Positions 63,799-64,000 of a stretch of 64,000 nt of DNA are shown piece by piece. The translations under genes were made by a program, and so were the position numbers. The stretch comes from Parelaphostrongylus tenuis (taxonomy: Eukaryota > Nematoda > Chromadorea > Rhabditida > Metastrongylidae): contig JAHQIW010006142.1 in NCBI GenBank assembly GCA_019055375.1, forward strand, positions 1 to 64,000, in the 5' to 3' direction. The notes under the pieces were generated by a model that saw nothing but the letters and a program-made list of their open reading frames with translations, had not been told where the DNA came from and did not search any database. Numbering within the stretch: the first letter of the stretch is position 1; the number at the start of each line of letters is the position of its first letter.

Positions 63799-64000
63799 TA
63801 ACTACTTGTATAGTTTTGCAACCCAAACTAAATATTGGCATTGACTCCAACAGAACTATTGCTCTCCCAATTCTGTGGAGGCTAATATAGTGGTGTGTTA
63901 CGTGTACGATTCAGTCTGTAAACATTTTCGTAGCCCACAACCGCTGTGAATGTTTGCAGCTGGATAACATAAGCTACAGACACTCCGCATTTTGTAAGCA
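63799..64000. other. Non-coding, nothing recognised
   Basis: AT-rich flank after the mariner; no frame or RNA gene seen. Confidence 0.4.

Overview
The window looks like nuclear DNA from a strongylid nematode, most likely a hookworm or a close relative. The reasons are AT-rich introns with nematode-type splice acceptors (TTTTCAG and similar), RTE-clade endonuclease/reverse-transcriptase retrotransposons, mariner elements with an irritans/'bandit'-like terminus (TTAGGTTGrTGCAAAAGTAA type), Penelope-like GIY-YIG fragments and tRNA-derived SINEs. No bacterial or viral gene content was seen. The species call is inference.

The main host gene is one very long, transposon-stuffed gene on the minus strand. 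I traced it from about 61.65 kb (upstream exons uncertain or outside the window) down to a stop codon at 20,629, so it covers more than 41 kb. Twenty exons were assembled by splice sites and reading phase, and 18 of the 19 junctions are phase-compatible. It encodes a DEG/ENaC (degenerin/acid-sensing type) cation channel. The N-terminal extracellular 'GLCWAIN' region, the cysteine-rich region ending in CLPPCESVEY, the pre-TM2 strand (ENFAMVNVFLQQM), TM2 with a GAS selectivity filter, and a Ser/Thr/Asp-rich cytoplasmic tail are all present. The unusual part is about 500 residues inserted between the cysteine-rich region and the strand before TM2, where ordinary ASIC/ENaC proteins have about 40. 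The insert includes an acidic stretch, helix-like charged segments and a compact Cys/His cluster.

Layout. 0-20 kb: no confident host gene; old mariner copies (0.66-1.46 and 16.5-17.4 kb), a TTAA-flanked MITE (3.73 kb), Penelope-derived pieces (4.3, 12.3, 13.5 and 14.9 kb), SINE-like tRNA pieces, and a plus-strand RTE (7.5-10.95 kb). 19.07-19.6 kb: a large foldback element. 20.6-21.0 kb: last two channel exons. 23.06-23.91 and 26.09-27.17 kb: copies of a second foldback family. 27.28-27.41 kb: TM2 exon. 28.0-28.75 kb: Penelope remnant. 29.4-32.77 kb: minus-strand RTE with an uninterrupted FADD motif. 33.87-35.4 kb: an older RTE relic. 36.2-48.6 kb: exons of the insertion, with foldback, mariner, Penelope and piggyBac-like elements in the introns. 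48.75-52.05 kb: plus-strand RTE. 52.8-57.85 kb: extracellular-domain exons. 57.96-59.58 kb: a foldback element and an internally deleted mariner that keeps a short open frame. 60.3 and 62.2 kb: SINEs. 61.49-61.65 kb: first secure channel exon. 62.5-63.8 kb: full-length but decayed mariner.

The gene's great length comes from mobile DNA: three RTE copies, one RTE relic and many terminal-inverted-repeat elements lie in its introns or flanks without disrupting the exons I could recognise.
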